Shown: positions 9,558 through 18,574 of the stretch, one piece after another
How positions within the stretch are numbered: position 1 is the first letter of the stretch
How the letters are laid out: each line of letters opens with the position of its first letter
NCBI GenBank assembly: GCA_009684525.1
Contig: WKKR01000001.1
Coordinates: forward strand, 744,001-808,000
Direction: 5' to 3'
From: Geobacter sp.
GTDB taxonomy: Bacteria; Desulfobacterota; Desulfuromonadia; Geobacterales; DSM-12255
DNA length: 64,000 bases
Notes under the pieces: model-generated
Told to the model about the DNA's origin: nothing
Databases searched by the model: none
The model's input: the letters and a program-made list of their open reading frames with translations, nothing else
Position numbers and translations under genes: made by a program

Positions 9558-10478
9558 TTAATCTTTCTTTTTGTTCATCAGGAGACGGCGCGCCTGGGTA
9601 GCAATGACAGTGGAAACGTTTTTGCTTTTGGCCAGGGCGGCAACATCCTTTTCACCCAACGATGCCATGAATCTGAGGGCAAAGGGAAGCGGCGTCTTGT
9701 TGTTCTCCACCAAGGCCTTGCGGATCGGGTATTTTTTGACCCACTCCTTATTGACGCAGATAGCCCGGATGATTTCATCATTCATTCCGGTCAACTTGGC
9801 GATGGTGAGTATTTCGGCATCGGTAATACGGGGATTTTTCATGACTGAACCGGACACCATCTTATTGGAATCCTTGATCATGATCGATCGCCATTCCTTG
9901 TCGCCGGTCAGGGCGACCTTTACCTTCTCTGCCACGCCCATGGTCTGCGCCAACTGGTACTTGGACCGGAATTCCTCGTTCTCCTCAGCCTCTTCTTCCG
10001 GCTCGATCTCCTCTTCCGAAGATTCCTCGTCCGGGAGTTCACCCACATCCTCAGCTTCTTCTGCAATCTCGTCCAACTCCGAGGTCACCGCAAGGATGTC
10101 CACAGCCCCCTGCACGCCATGGACGGCGAGGAATTCCAGGGTCTCCTGGTATACCGCAGGGTGTTGTGCGATCAGCCCGGCAATATCCCGTTTGCCAAAG
10201 TGCAACCGGGCCAGGATATCGAGAATCCGTGGATGGGTTCCCGGCGCGACAACAACTCCCGCAAGGCGGTCGTCTCCCAACTCCCGCAGGGTAATCCGTG
10301 CCGTGGTGCTCACTTCGGTCTCAGGATCGTGGCACAGATAATAGAGGACGGCAGCCAGATCGGCACTATCACCGGGGACCTCGCCACGAGCGGCCTGCAG
10401 CTTCACTTCCAGCGGCACATCGGCTGCAACGAGCGCCGCAGCCGATGGAGAGACTTCGAGAAGTAACGGTTCCGCCAC
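9558..10478 (-). CDS. HEAT-like/DUF2336-like helical protein
   Basis: A 306-residue protein starting at a GTG. The N-terminal roughly 150 residues are helical repeats (ADLAAVLYYLCHDPETEV, ARITLRELGDD). A strongly acidic linker (about 150-175, many Glu) leads to a helical C-terminal domain rich in Lys. No catalytic motif is seen. It lies 12 nt upstream of the MglA-like GTPase and 10 nt after the SPOR gene, so it may act with the GTPase as scaffold or effector (inference). Confidence 0.6.
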   Translation of the reverse strand: MAEPLLLEVSPSAAALVAADVPLEVKLQAARGEVPGDSADLAAVLYYLCHDPETEVSTTARITLRELGDDRLAGVVVAPGTHPRILDILARLHFGKRDIAGLIAQHPAVYQETLEFLAVHGVQGAVDILAVTSELDEIAEEAEDVGELPDEESSEEEIEPEEEAEENEEFRSKYQLAQTMGVAEKVKVALTGDKEWRSIMIKDSNKMVSGSVMKNPRITDAEILTIAKLTGMNDEIIRAICVNKEWVKKYPIRKALVENNKTPLPFALRFMASLGEKDVAALAKSKNVSTVIATQARRLLMNKKKD

Positions 10479-10488
10479 GTCAGCACAC

Positions 10489-11562
10489 TCACTTTCCGGC
10501 AGACTGGACGCTCGCCCCGATACCGGCCTTCTTCAGACGTGCAGTCATCTCGTCCGCTTTCGACTTCACCTTGGCCTTGGCAGTAACCCGATAGACCGGC
10601 ACCTTTACCGAGGCCTTGCGAACGGTTACCTGCAGCCCTTTTGCAGCCAGGCGGTCCCGTTCCGATGCAGCGCGTTTTTCCAGCTCGTAAGACCCGGCAT
10701 AGACCTGATACTTGCCATTCAGCGGCAGGACAAAGACACCGTCTGCCGTCTTGCTCAGCTTTTGCTGTTCGTCGCGCGCTGCCTGAACGTCATCATACTC
10801 GGCCACAAAGAGCCGCTGCATGGTGCGGTCCTCATGACTGAGCTTCTTTTCGACAGAGGTGAATCCCGCCTTTTTCAACTCAGCCACAATCTGGTCGGCT
10901 TTTCGTGCCGAAAGGATCTCTCCGGACTCCAGCCTGAAGAGCCCCGGCTGTGATTCCTTTGCTGCCGGACCCTTTGCGGGCGCCTTCTTCGCCTCCTTGG
11001 CAGCGACTTGCTTTTCGGACGGCTTGGCGGCAGTCGCCTTGGCTACCTTTTTCGGCTGGGGCGAGACCTTCTCCGTGGCGGTCTTTGCAGGCGGTTTGGC
11101 CGGAACAGCCTGTTTTTCGGTCTTCACGGGCTTTGCGGCTGGCTGCGGCGTTGGAGCTGATGCCACAACCTTCGGCTTGACCTCGGCAGGTTTTGCCGGA
11201 GCGGCTGCCGGCTTTGCCACTGGCGGGGGGACCTGCTTCGGTGCAGCCTTGGATGCCACTGGGGCAGCCTTTTCAGCAGGAGTAGGAGTAACCGGCGGCG
11301 CCGTCTCCTTGGCCGCAACTGCCTGTTCCTTCGTTGCCTGCTCGTCAGGACGGGGGGGCATCGGTTGCTTGATCTGCTGAGCCTGCGGTGGAGGAACCGG
11401 AGATTCGCCACCATGCTGCTTGATCAGCCCGGTAAAGAAATAGAGATAGCCAAACACCGCCAGCAAGATTGCCAGCACGCAGAGAAGCAGTTTCTGACTG
11501 CTTCCCTTCTGGGAAGAATCCGACCGCTGTTCCTCGTCATGGTGTGCATCGTGAGGGATCAT
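10489..11562 (-). CDS. SPOR-domain membrane protein
   Basis: A 357-residue protein with an N-terminal cytoplasmic tail, one transmembrane helix (about residues 24-46) and a long Ala/Pro/Lys linker (roughly 50-205). The C-terminus carries one or two SPOR modules (about 205-355; KYQVYAGSYELEKRAASERDRL is the clearest half). SPOR domains bind denuded septal peptidoglycan, as in FtsN and DamX, so a division-site role is likely. GGAGG lies upstream. First gene of the operon with the HEAT-like protein and GTPase. Confidence 0.8.
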   Translation of the reverse strand: MIPHDAHHDEEQRSDSSQKGSSQKLLLCVLAILLAVFGYLYFFTGLIKQHGGESPVPPPQAQQIKQPMPPRPDEQATKEQAVAAKETAPPVTPTPAEKAAPVASKAAPKQVPPPVAKPAAAPAKPAEVKPKVVASAPTPQPAAKPVKTEKQAVPAKPPAKTATEKVSPQPKKVAKATAAKPSEKQVAAKEAKKAPAKGPAAKESQPGLFRLESGEILSARKADQIVAELKKAGFTSVEKKLSHEDRTMQRLFVAEYDDVQAARDEQQKLSKTADGVFVLPLNGKYQVYAGSYELEKRAASERDRLAAKGLQVTVRKASVKVPVYRVTAKAKVKSKADEMTARLKKAGIGASVQSAGK

Positions 11563-11636
11563 GACCCTACCTCCACGGGATTATTGGGAAGCTGGCACAA
11601 AAGCCGATACAGTCCCAGGCATAGGTATCAGCAACA

Positions 11637-11657
11637 GAGGAGGCACAAGGCCTCCTC
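11637..11657. other. Hairpin between EF-G2 and the SPOR gene
   Basis: An 8-bp perfect stem GAGGAGGC/GCCTCCTC with a 5-nt loop, just past the EF-G-like stop. It lacks a T run on either strand, so it is a weak or rho-assisted terminator at best. Confidence 0.4.
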
Positions 11658-11682
11658 CCGCTGCAATTCATCCATCGTCTTC

Positions 11683-13764
11683 TTAATGACCGTTCGCCTG
11701 CGCCTCGGCAATGACCTTCTGGGCAAGATGGGTCGGCACCTCTTCATAATGGGAGAATTCCATGGTAAAGAGGCCACGGTCGCTGGTCATAGAGCGAAGA
11801 TCGTTTGAATAGGCCAGCACTTCGGACATCGGCACAACCGCGCGGATGATCTGAGAATTGGCCTTGGGCTCGACACCGACAACCTTGCCTCGACGTGAGT
11901 TGATATCGCCGATGACATCTCCCATGTTCTCGTCGGGCACGGTAATCTTCATGTTCATGATCGGCTCCAGGATGACCGGCTTGCACGATTCCATCGCCTT
12001 TTTGAACGCCATGGAGCCCGCAACCTTGAATGCCATCTCTGAGGAGTCAACAGTATGGAACGAGCCGTCGAACAGCGCGACCTTGAAGTCCACCACCGGG
12101 TACCCGGCAAGGAAGCCTTCCTGGCAGGCTTCCTGTATCCCCTTGTCCACGGCGGGGATGTACTGACGCGGGATAACCCCGCCCACAATCTTGTCCTCGA
12201 AGAGGTAGCCCTCTCCCCGGGGCGTGGGAGCCATCTCTATCCAGCAATCGCCATACTGCCCCCGGCCGCCCGACTGCTTCTTGTACTTGCCCTGCACTTT
12301 GGCCGTGCCGCGGATGGTTTCCAGATACGGGACCTTGGGGGTCTTGAGCAGAACTTCCACGTTGAATTTCCGCTTCATTTTCTCGACGATCACATCCAGG
12401 TGCACCTGCCCCATGCCCGAGATGATCATCTCCTTGGTCTGGGTGTCGCGATGCGACTCCAGCGTCGGTTCCTCCTCGATCATCTTGTGGAGAGCGCCGT
12501 GGATCTTGTCCTCATCGTTCTTGGTCTTGGGCTCGATAGCATAGGAAATAACCGGCTTGAGCAGTTTTGCCGGCTCGTACACGATGGGTTTGTTGGGATC
12601 GCACAGGGTGTCGCCGGTAATGGTTTCCTTCAGTTTTGCCACTGCCACGATATCGCCGGCAAAGGCCTGCTTGACCGGCTTCTGCTTCTTCCCTTCCAGT
12701 TCGTAGATCTGACCGATCCGCTCATCCACCCCCCTGGTGGAGTTGAAGATGGTCGAATCGGAGTTGAGCACCCCGGAGTAGACCCGGAAAATGGTGATCT
12801 TGCCGGTGTACGGGTCCGAGGTGGTCTTGAAGACCAGGGCAGAAAAGGGTTCTGCCTCGTCGGGAGCGCGTTCTTCGACCGCTTCGGTCTTGGGATTGGT
12901 CCCCACAGCCTTGGTCCTGTCCAGTGGCGAGGGGAGATAGCTGCAGATTGCATCGAGGAGCTGTTTCACCCCGATATTCTGGGTAGCCGAACCGCACAGG
13001 ACAGCCGTAAAGGTGTTGCGCATGGTGCCGACCCTGAGGCCGTCCATGATCTCTTCTTCGGTCAGTTCACCGGTTTCCAGGTACTTCTCGGTCAGCGCGT
13101 CATAGGCTTCGGCCACCGTCTCAACCATGTGTTCACGCAGTCGTTGTGCCTCATCCAGATAATCTGCAGGGATCTCAATTTCCGTGAACTGCCCGGACAG
13201 GTCCTTTTCGTATCGATAGGCCTTCATCCGGATGAGATCGACAACGCCCTCAAAGCTTTCCTCAGCGCCGAGCGGCATCTGGATCGCCACTCCACGGGAC
13301 TTGAGAGCCTTTTCCATATCGTCGATGGCACGCAGGAAATTTGCCCGCTCGCGATCCATCTTGTTGACAAAGGCGATACGCGGGATCTCGAATTCATTGG
13401 CCCAATTCCAGACCTCTTCGGTCTGCACCTTGACCCCGGAAATGGCGGAAAGGATGACCACGGCACAATCCAGCGCACGCATGCAGGCACGGGTATCGGC
13501 GATGAAATCGCCATAGCCCGGGGTATCCACGAAGTGGATGGAGTGGTCGTTCCACTCGCAATGGTCCAGCGCCGAGGTAATGGAAATCTTGCGTTTGATC
13601 TCCTCAGGTTCGAAGTCCATGGTGGAAGTGCCGTCGTCAACGCGCCCCAGGCGGTCGTTCATCCCTGTATCGAACAGGATCGCCTCTGAAAGCGACGTTT
13701 TACCGGCCCCTCCATGGGCCACAATGCCGAGGTTTCTCACTTTCGCTGTGTCGTTCTTGGCCAT
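11683..13764 (-). CDS. Elongation factor G-like GTPase (EF-G paralogue)
   Basis: A 693-residue five-domain translational GTPase. The G domain has P-loop AHGGAGKTS where canonical EF-G has AHIDAGKTT, and the switch I region reads RKISITSAL instead of the RGITI type. DTPGYGDF and NKMD are intact. Domain II, domain III/IV (GRGQYGDCWIEMAP) and domain V (MSEVLAYSNDLRSMT) follow in order. The altered G1/G2 motifs place it in the EF-G-like (EF-G2) subfamily, a second copy to the fusA of the str operon. Members may act in recycling or stress translation; the exact role is unknown. It is downstream of nadC-birA-coaX by 45 nt and shares their strand. Confidence 0.88.
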   Translation of the reverse strand: MAKNDTAKVRNLGIVAHGGAGKTSLSEAILFDTGMNDRLGRVDDGTSTMDFEPEEIKRKISITSALDHCEWNDHSIHFVDTPGYGDFIADTRACMRALDCAVVILSAISGVKVQTEEVWNWANEFEIPRIAFVNKMDRERANFLRAIDDMEKALKSRGVAIQMPLGAEESFEGVVDLIRMKAYRYEKDLSGQFTEIEIPADYLDEAQRLREHMVETVAEAYDALTEKYLETGELTEEEIMDGLRVGTMRNTFTAVLCGSATQNIGVKQLLDAICSYLPSPLDRTKAVGTNPKTEAVEERAPDEAEPFSALVFKTTSDPYTGKITIFRVYSGVLNSDSTIFNSTRGVDERIGQIYELEGKKQKPVKQAFAGDIVAVAKLKETITGDTLCDPNKPIVYEPAKLLKPVISYAIEPKTKNDEDKIHGALHKMIEEEPTLESHRDTQTKEMIISGMGQVHLDVIVEKMKRKFNVEVLLKTPKVPYLETIRGTAKVQGKYKKQSGGRGQYGDCWIEMAPTPRGEGYLFEDKIVGGVIPRQYIPAVDKGIQEACQEGFLAGYPVVDFKVALFDGSFHTVDSSEMAFKVAGSMAFKKAMESCKPVILEPIMNMKITVPDENMGDVIGDINSRRGKVVGVEPKANSQIIRAVVPMSEVLAYSNDLRSMTSDRGLFTMEFSHYEEVPTHLAQKVIAEAQANGH

Positions 13765-13809
13765 AGAACTCCCCCCCTTGCGTGTGTGGATCAGGTTGAT
13801 AACCTGTCG

Positions 13810-14580
13810 TCATACCTCCCGGTTACGCTGGTGAATGATACGCAATCCCTCCAGCGTCAAAAACTCTTCCACCTGGTCGATGGTCTTTGATTCAGGAGCA
13901 ATCAATCGTGCAAGCCCCCCGGTCGCGATCACCTTTGGATTATCCCGTGCTTCAGCCTTCATCCGTGTCACGATGCCGTCGACCAGCCCCACATAACCGT
14001 ACACGATCCCGGCCTGCATGGAATTGACGGTATTCTTGGCAATGACCATCGGCGGCTTGGCGATCTCCACCCGCGGGAGCTTGCTGGCGCGCTGGAAGAG
14101 CGCTTCGAGCGAAATCTTCAGCCCAGGTGCGATGGCGCCGCCGCAATACTCCCCCTTGCCGTTCACATAGTCAAAGGTGGTAGCCGTGCCAAAGTCGACA
14201 ATGATCAGGGCAGTCTGGTACGATTCATAACCGGCAACGGCATTGACGATCCGGTCTGCACCCACTTCCTTGGGGTTGTCGTAATGGATCGGCATCCCGG
14301 TTCTGATACCCGGCCCCACCACCAGCGGCCGCACGGTAAAGTACTGCTGGGCAAGGAGTTCCAGGACCCCGGTCAGAGGCGGCACAACCGACGATATGAT
14401 GATCCCTGAGATATCAGACTGGTTGATCCCTGACAGCTGGAAGAGGTTGTGGAGCAAAATGCCGTATTCGTCGTGGGTTTTCGCCTTGTCGGTGGCTATC
14501 CGCCAGTTTCTGACCAGACGCACGTCATCGTAGACGCCAAGAACGATATTGCTGTTACCCACATCAATTACGAGCAGCAC
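13810..14580 (-). CDS. coaX: Type III pantothenate kinase
   Basis: First step of coenzyme A synthesis, phosphorylating pantothenate; type III enzymes are feedback-insensitive and need a monovalent cation. At 256 residues it matches CoaX. The ASKHA phosphate loop is VIDVGNSN, pantothenate-binding residues lie in [14 protein letters not shown], and the second ATP motif is [18 protein letters not shown] and ATGGLA also fit. It starts at GTG with GGAGG 8 nt upstream. It follows birA by 79 nt, the classic birA-coaX pairing. Confidence 0.95.
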   Translation of the reverse strand: MLLVIDVGNSNIVLGVYDDVRLVRNWRIATDKAKTHDEYGILLHNLFQLSGINQSDISGIIISSVVPPLTGVLELLAQQYFTVRPLVVGPGIRTGMPIHYDNPKEVGADRIVNAVAGYESYQTALIIVDFGTATTFDYVNGKGEYCGGAIAPGLKISLEALFQRASKLPRVEIAKPPMVIAKNTVNSMQAGIVYGYVGLVDGIVTRMKAEARDNPKVIATGGLARLIAPESKTIDQVEEFLTLEGLRIIHQRNREV

Positions 14581-14659
14581 AGAAAACCTCCGCCAGCCAA
14601 AACACTCCCCGAGTCCGCCGCATCGGGTCGGGATTCATGCACAACGTTTCTCATCAGCT

Positions 14660-15661
14660 TCAAAGTATTCTCACATCGCCGGCAAGGACCCGCGCAACCG
14701 GACCGCCAGCCTGGTCTACCAGCAGGGCACCGCTGTCATCTATGCCCATCACGACACCTTCCAGGCGTTCTGTCGTACCGTCAACCGCAACCCTGAGGCC
14801 AACCATCCCGGAGCGCTCCAGCCATTCCTTCCGAACAGGATCATAGCCGTCCCGCAGGTAACGGTCATAGAGATCGTCCAGGGTCTCGATCAGCGTTCTC
14901 ACGAACGAGAGCCGGTTGACCGCCTCCCCCGTTTCCAGGAACAGGGAGGTGGCCGGATGCCGCAGGTCATCGGGAAACTGGTCAGCCCGCATGTTCAGAT
15001 TGACGCCGATACCGAGAACGATGAAATTTACCCGATCGACCTCGGCGCTCATTTCATTGAGCAGGCCGGCAACCTTTTTCCCGTTCACCAGGATATCGTT
15101 GGGCCATTTGATGAATGGTCGCAATCGCGCCTCGGACTCAATCGCCCGGGCTACGGCAACAGCAGAGAGAAAGGTGAGCTGGAAAGCTGCAACAGGGGGG
15201 ATCGACGGACGCAGGATCAATGAGCAGTAGAGATTGACGCCGGGTGGCGAATGCCAGCTGCGGCCCAGTCTCCCTTTTCCCTGATTCTGGGCATCGGCCA
15301 GGACCAGGGTCCCCTCCGGAGCACCTTGTTCGGCGAGGCGATAGGCTTCCAGATTGGTGGAACCGGTGCCTGCAAGACAGATCACCTGATGGCCCAGACG
15401 ATCTGTGGCAAGACCTGCGGTAACGGCAGCAGACGTCAGGACATCCGGGGACTCAACCAGCCTATAGCCGCTGGCATGAAGAGATTCTATCCGGTATCCC
15501 TGCCCCCTGAGGCCGGTGATATGTTTCCAGACGGCAGTGCGCGAAACATTGAGGACCCGGCTCAATTCCCCGCCGGAAATAACGCTGCCCCGTTCCCGGA
15601 ACAGTTCCAGAATCTGCCGGTCGATCGCCCGGTCCACACTCTGGCCAGCCTTTCCCCTCAA
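14660..15661 (-). CDS. birA: Bifunctional biotin-[acetyl-CoA carboxylase] ligase/biotin repressor
   Basis: A 333-residue protein. An N-terminal winged helix (ILELFRERG...LNVSRTAVWKHI) lets it repress biotin genes. The ligase domain has the biotinyl-AMP loop GKGRLGRSWHSPPG, preceded by GSTNLEA, then FIKWPNDILVNGKKVAGLLNE and a C-terminal SH3-like domain. It activates biotin with ATP and transfers it to the carboxylase carrier protein. The start is TTG, overlapping the nadC stop in TTGA with GGAGGAAT upstream, so it is translationally coupled to nadC. Confidence 0.95.
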   Translation of the reverse strand: MRGKAGQSVDRAIDRQILELFRERGSVISGGELSRVLNVSRTAVWKHITGLRGQGYRIESLHASGYRLVESPDVLTSAAVTAGLATDRLGHQVICLAGTGSTNLEAYRLAEQGAPEGTLVLADAQNQGKGRLGRSWHSPPGVNLYCSLILRPSIPPVAAFQLTFLSAVAVARAIESEARLRPFIKWPNDILVNGKKVAGLLNEMSAEVDRVNFIVLGIGVNLNMRADQFPDDLRHPATSLFLETGEAVNRLSFVRTLIETLDDLYDRYLRDGYDPVRKEWLERSGMVGLRVAVDGTTERLEGVVMGIDDSGALLVDQAGGPVARVLAGDVRIL

Positions 15662-16488
15662 TATTCCTCCAGGAGCATGGAAATGTCCATGGCCCGCGCC
15701 GAATGGGTCAATGCCCCCACGGATATGATACTGACGCCGGTTTCAGCAATGCTGCGCACGGTGTCGAGGTTAACCCCGCCCGATGCCTCAAGAAGCGCCC
15801 TTTCGCCAACCAGCTCCACTGCCGTTCGCATGGCAGCCACGTCCATATTGTCCAGCATGATGATCTCAGCACCTGCAACAAGCGCCTCCTCAACCTGGGC
15901 AATGGTTTCCGTCTCGATCTCTATCTTCAGGGTGTGGGGGATGTAGGCCCGTGCTCTCCGGATCGCCTCGGTGATGCCACCTGCAGCGGCTATATGGTTT
16001 TCCTTGATGAGAACGCCGTCGTAAAGGCCGGTCCGGTGGTTGATGCCGCCCCCGACGCGCACGGCGTATTTCTCCAGCACCCTGAGACCAGGCGTGGTCT
16101 TCCGGGTATCGACGATACGTGCCCTGGTTCCCGCAACCTGTTCCACATAGCGGGCAGTCAGGGTTGCGACACCACACATCCGCTGCAACAGGTTGAGAGC
16201 CACACGCTCCCCTTGCAGCAGCAGGGCGGCATCACCGGCCATCTCGGCCAGGAGGCCTCCGCACGGCACCCGGTCACCATCACGGAAACACGGGGTAAAG
16301 GACGTCTGCGGATCGAGGAGCGCAAAAACCCGTGCGGCAACCTCAATCCCTGCCAGCACCAACTCTTCCTTGGCTATCAGGCGCGCATGAATCTGGCGCG
16401 ACTGGGGGACAACCGCCAATGTGGTTATGTCACCAGTATGAATATCTTCGAACAGCGCATTTTCAATGATCCGGTCGACACCGGTCAT
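15658..16488 (-). CDS. nadC: Nicotinate-nucleotide pyrophosphorylase (quinolinate phosphoribosyltransferase)
   Basis: Converts quinolinate and PRPP to nicotinate mononucleotide in de novo NAD synthesis. At 276 residues it fits type II PRTases. ERVALNLLQRMCGVAT, DTRKTTPGLR and VGGGINHRTGLYDGVLIKENHI supply the Arg, Lys and His residues that bind quinolinate and PRPP; EIETE and IMLDNM follow in the barrel. GGAGAATT lies upstream of the ATG. It is the first gene in a run with birA, coaX and the EF-G-like gene. Confidence 0.96.
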   Translation of the reverse strand: MTGVDRIIENALFEDIHTGDITTLAVVPQSRQIHARLIAKEELVLAGIEVAARVFALLDPQTSFTPCFRDGDRVPCGGLLAEMAGDAALLLQGERVALNLLQRMCGVATLTARYVEQVAGTRARIVDTRKTTPGLRVLEKYAVRVGGGINHRTGLYDGVLIKENHIAAAGGITEAIRRARAYIPHTLKIEIETETIAQVEEALVAGAEIIMLDNMDVAAMRTAVELVGERALLEASGGVNLDTVRSIAETGVSIISVGALTHSARAMDISMLLEEY

Positions 16489-16627
16489 AAGAATTCTCCA
16501 AGGGATAAGTAGCCAACTTATAACACAGGATCAAGTGCCCCGCAACCGCTAATGAAGGGGGATCCGTCGTCATTCCCCACTGTCAGGGGCATTGCCACAT
16601 GTCCCGAACGTCATTGTCCCACGTTTG

Positions 16628-16656
16628 TTGACTTATCCACCCTACTGCACTAGAAT
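16628..16656 (+). promoter_or_regulatory. Sigma70-type promoter upstream of the GGDEF gene
   Basis: TTGACT (16628-16633), a 17-bp spacer, then TAGAAT (16651-16656). The predicted start point near 16663 is only about two bases before the ATG, which implies a leaderless or nearly leaderless message. Confidence 0.6.
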
Positions 16657-16664
16657 GTGCCGTT

Positions 16665-18002
16665 ATGAACAGGCACGGCACATCTCCTTCTGAGCGCCAG
16701 ACCCCTCGCCTTACCCTGGTGAAAAAGATCATTGCCGGATATTCTGCAATGGCATTCTTCACGATTGCAGCTCTGACCTTTGCTACCTACGGTCTCTTTT
16801 CACTGCACAGGACAGCCCGCGAGATTGCGAAAACCGACCTGGTTTTCATCAACGAATCCCAGCAGCTCAGGGAATCGATTGTCGCACAGGAGCGTTATGC
16901 CGGCAAGTATCTGATCCTTGGCAGCAACGAATTCAAAGAACTCTTCACCAAACGGGAAGACGAATTCATCGGCATCCTCTCATCGATGCAACGGAAAAAA
17001 ACCCTGCCGGAACTGACGACGCTCGTGAGCAATTACGCCCAGTACCGTCGTTTGGCCGATGCCGTTTTCATGAAAGAGAGCAAAAGTCCTGTTGCCCTCC
17101 AGGCCGCGGCTGCCAAGGTAATTTCATCCATAGACACGATTTCCACCAACGAACAAGTCAGGCTCAACACCAAGCTGGAATCGGCTGACCAACGGCAACA
17201 GTGGACCGTCAGCTGGACCCTCATCCTCTCCTTTACCGGCTTTCTCCTTGCTACAGCTGTTGCCACCTATGTGACCTTTTCCATCTCCACGGCCATCAGA
17301 AAACTGAAAAAAGCCACTCATCGCATCGCCGAAGGCGAATTCGATTATGACCCGCAGATCCCGCCCGGCGACGAAATCGGCGACCTGGCGAGGGATTTCA
17401 CCCACATGGCGGCCCGGCTGAAAGAGCTCGAACAGATGAGCCTCGATGCGAGCCCCCTGACCCGACTGCCGGGCAATATTGCCATCGAGCGGGTCCTCAA
17501 CAAGCGTCTGCTGAGTTGCCTCCCCTTTGCGGTCTGCTATGTAGACCTCGACAATTTCAAGGCATACAACGACCGCTATGGCTATATCAAGGGAAGCGAA
17601 CTGATCAAGATGAGCGGCGAAATTATCTATGAAGAAACCACGAGACTTGCAGGCGACGATGCCTTTGTCGGCCATGTGGGAGGGGATGATTTCGTTATCG
17701 TTCTTGAGGCGGACAATGCCGAAGAGGTCTGTAAGGCGGTAACGGCTCGCTTCGATCGTGATATTGTGGCACATTACACCCAGGAAGACGTGGCTAGAGG
17801 TGCGATCGAAGGGGTTGACCGCTATGGCGTACATCGCACCTTTCCCATTATGACCGTCTCTATTGCCGTCCTGATCTGCCAGCACGGCGACGAATACGAT
17901 TCCGCTGTAGAGATTGCCAGAACAGCCGCCCAGATCAAGGATCACGTCAAAGTCCAGCCGGGGAGCAATTACTTTATAAACCGGCGTAAAGGGAAACGAT
18001 GA
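16665..18002 (+). CDS. Membrane-bound HAMP-GGDEF protein
   Basis: A 445-residue inner-membrane signalling protein. One transmembrane helix near residues 21-48, a periplasmic helical sensor (about 50-185), a second helix (about 187-210), a HAMP segment (ISTAIRKLKKATHRIAEGEFDY), and a C-terminal GGDEF domain (about 265-440). The active-site loop reads VGGDDF rather than GG[DE]EF. The family metal and GTP motifs DLDNFKAYNDRYGY and LTRLPGN are good, so cyclase activity is possible but the GGDDF change makes it uncertain. It overlaps the next gene (a lipoprotein) by 4 nt. No EAL domain is present. Confidence 0.85.
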   Translation: MNRHGTSPSERQTPRLTLVKKIIAGYSAMAFFTIAALTFATYGLFSLHRTAREIAKTDLVFINESQQLRESIVAQERYAGKYLILGSNEFKELFTKREDEFIGILSSMQRKKTLPELTTLVSNYAQYRRLADAVFMKESKSPVALQAAAAKVISSIDTISTNEQVRLNTKLESADQRQQWTVSWTLILSFTGFLLATAVATYVTFSISTAIRKLKKATHRIAEGEFDYDPQIPPGDEIGDLARDFTHMAARLKELEQMSLDASPLTRLPGNIAIERVLNKRLLSCLPFAVCYVDLDNFKAYNDRYGYIKGSELIKMSGEIIYEETTRLAGDDAFVGHVGGDDFVIVLEADNAEEVCKAVTARFDRDIVAHYTQEDVARGAIEGVDRYGVHRTFPIMTVSIAVLICQHGDEYDSAVEIARTAAQIKDHVKVQPGSNYFINRRKGKR

Positions 18003-18556
18003 GACGACTTGTAACTGCCCTACTCCTAATGCTGCTGCTCGGGGGATGCTCGTTGAAAAACATGCAGATGTTCTCCGGCTTGACACAAAAAGGGAAACTG
18101 TCAGAAGCGATCAACGCCATGGATAAAGGGAACGAACTGGCTGCAACCAAGCTCCTTGAGGAGATCTGCGCCAGCGAAAATGTATCCGGGGTAACCGACG
18201 AAGCGTTATTCCGCCTGAGCATGCTTGGTTTAAGGCAATACAAGGAGCCTGAGGGAATGCAGCTGGTGCAGAAAAGGATGGAGCGGCTCCGGACGGAGTT
18301 TCCCACCAGTGAATGGACAAGGCTGGCTTGGCCGCTCATGGAGTACATGAACTCCGTAGAAGGAGTGCGGGGGGATCTTCGCGCGCTAAAGCTGCGTAAT
18401 ACGGCTCTGAGCAAGGATAACCGGGAACTGCACCTCACCATCCAGCAGCTGCAGGGGACAAATCAGTCGCTCACCAAGGAAAACAAGGAGATTAAGGAGC
18501 GGATCGACAAGCTGAAAGACCTTGACGTCGAACTGGAACGGAAAAACCGGCGCTGA
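17999..18556 (+). CDS. Predicted lipoprotein with coiled-coil C-terminus
   Basis: A 185-residue protein with a signal peptide ending in the lipobox LLGGC (cysteine near residue 17), so it is likely lipid-anchored in the envelope. The middle resembles a helical TPR-like stretch, and residues about 125-183 are a coiled coil of charged heptads. The ATG overlaps the GGDEF-gene stop, so it is co-expressed and may be the outer-face partner of that membrane sensor (inference). Family not recognised. Confidence 0.75.
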   Translation: MRRLVTALLLMLLLGGCSLKNMQMFSGLTQKGKLSEAINAMDKGNELAATKLLEEICASENVSGVTDEALFRLSMLGLRQYKEPEGMQLVQKRMERLRTEFPTSEWTRLAWPLMEYMNSVEGVRGDLRALKLRNTALSKDNRELHLTIQQLQGTNQSLTKENKEIKERIDKLKDLDVELERKNRR

Positions 18557-18574
18557 CCGATCCGCTCGCAACGG

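Noticed and set aside
12055-13689. Long plus-strand open frame opposite the EF-G-like gene
   Set aside because: It is an antisense shadow; its translation lacks any family motif, while the minus frame is a clear EF-G.
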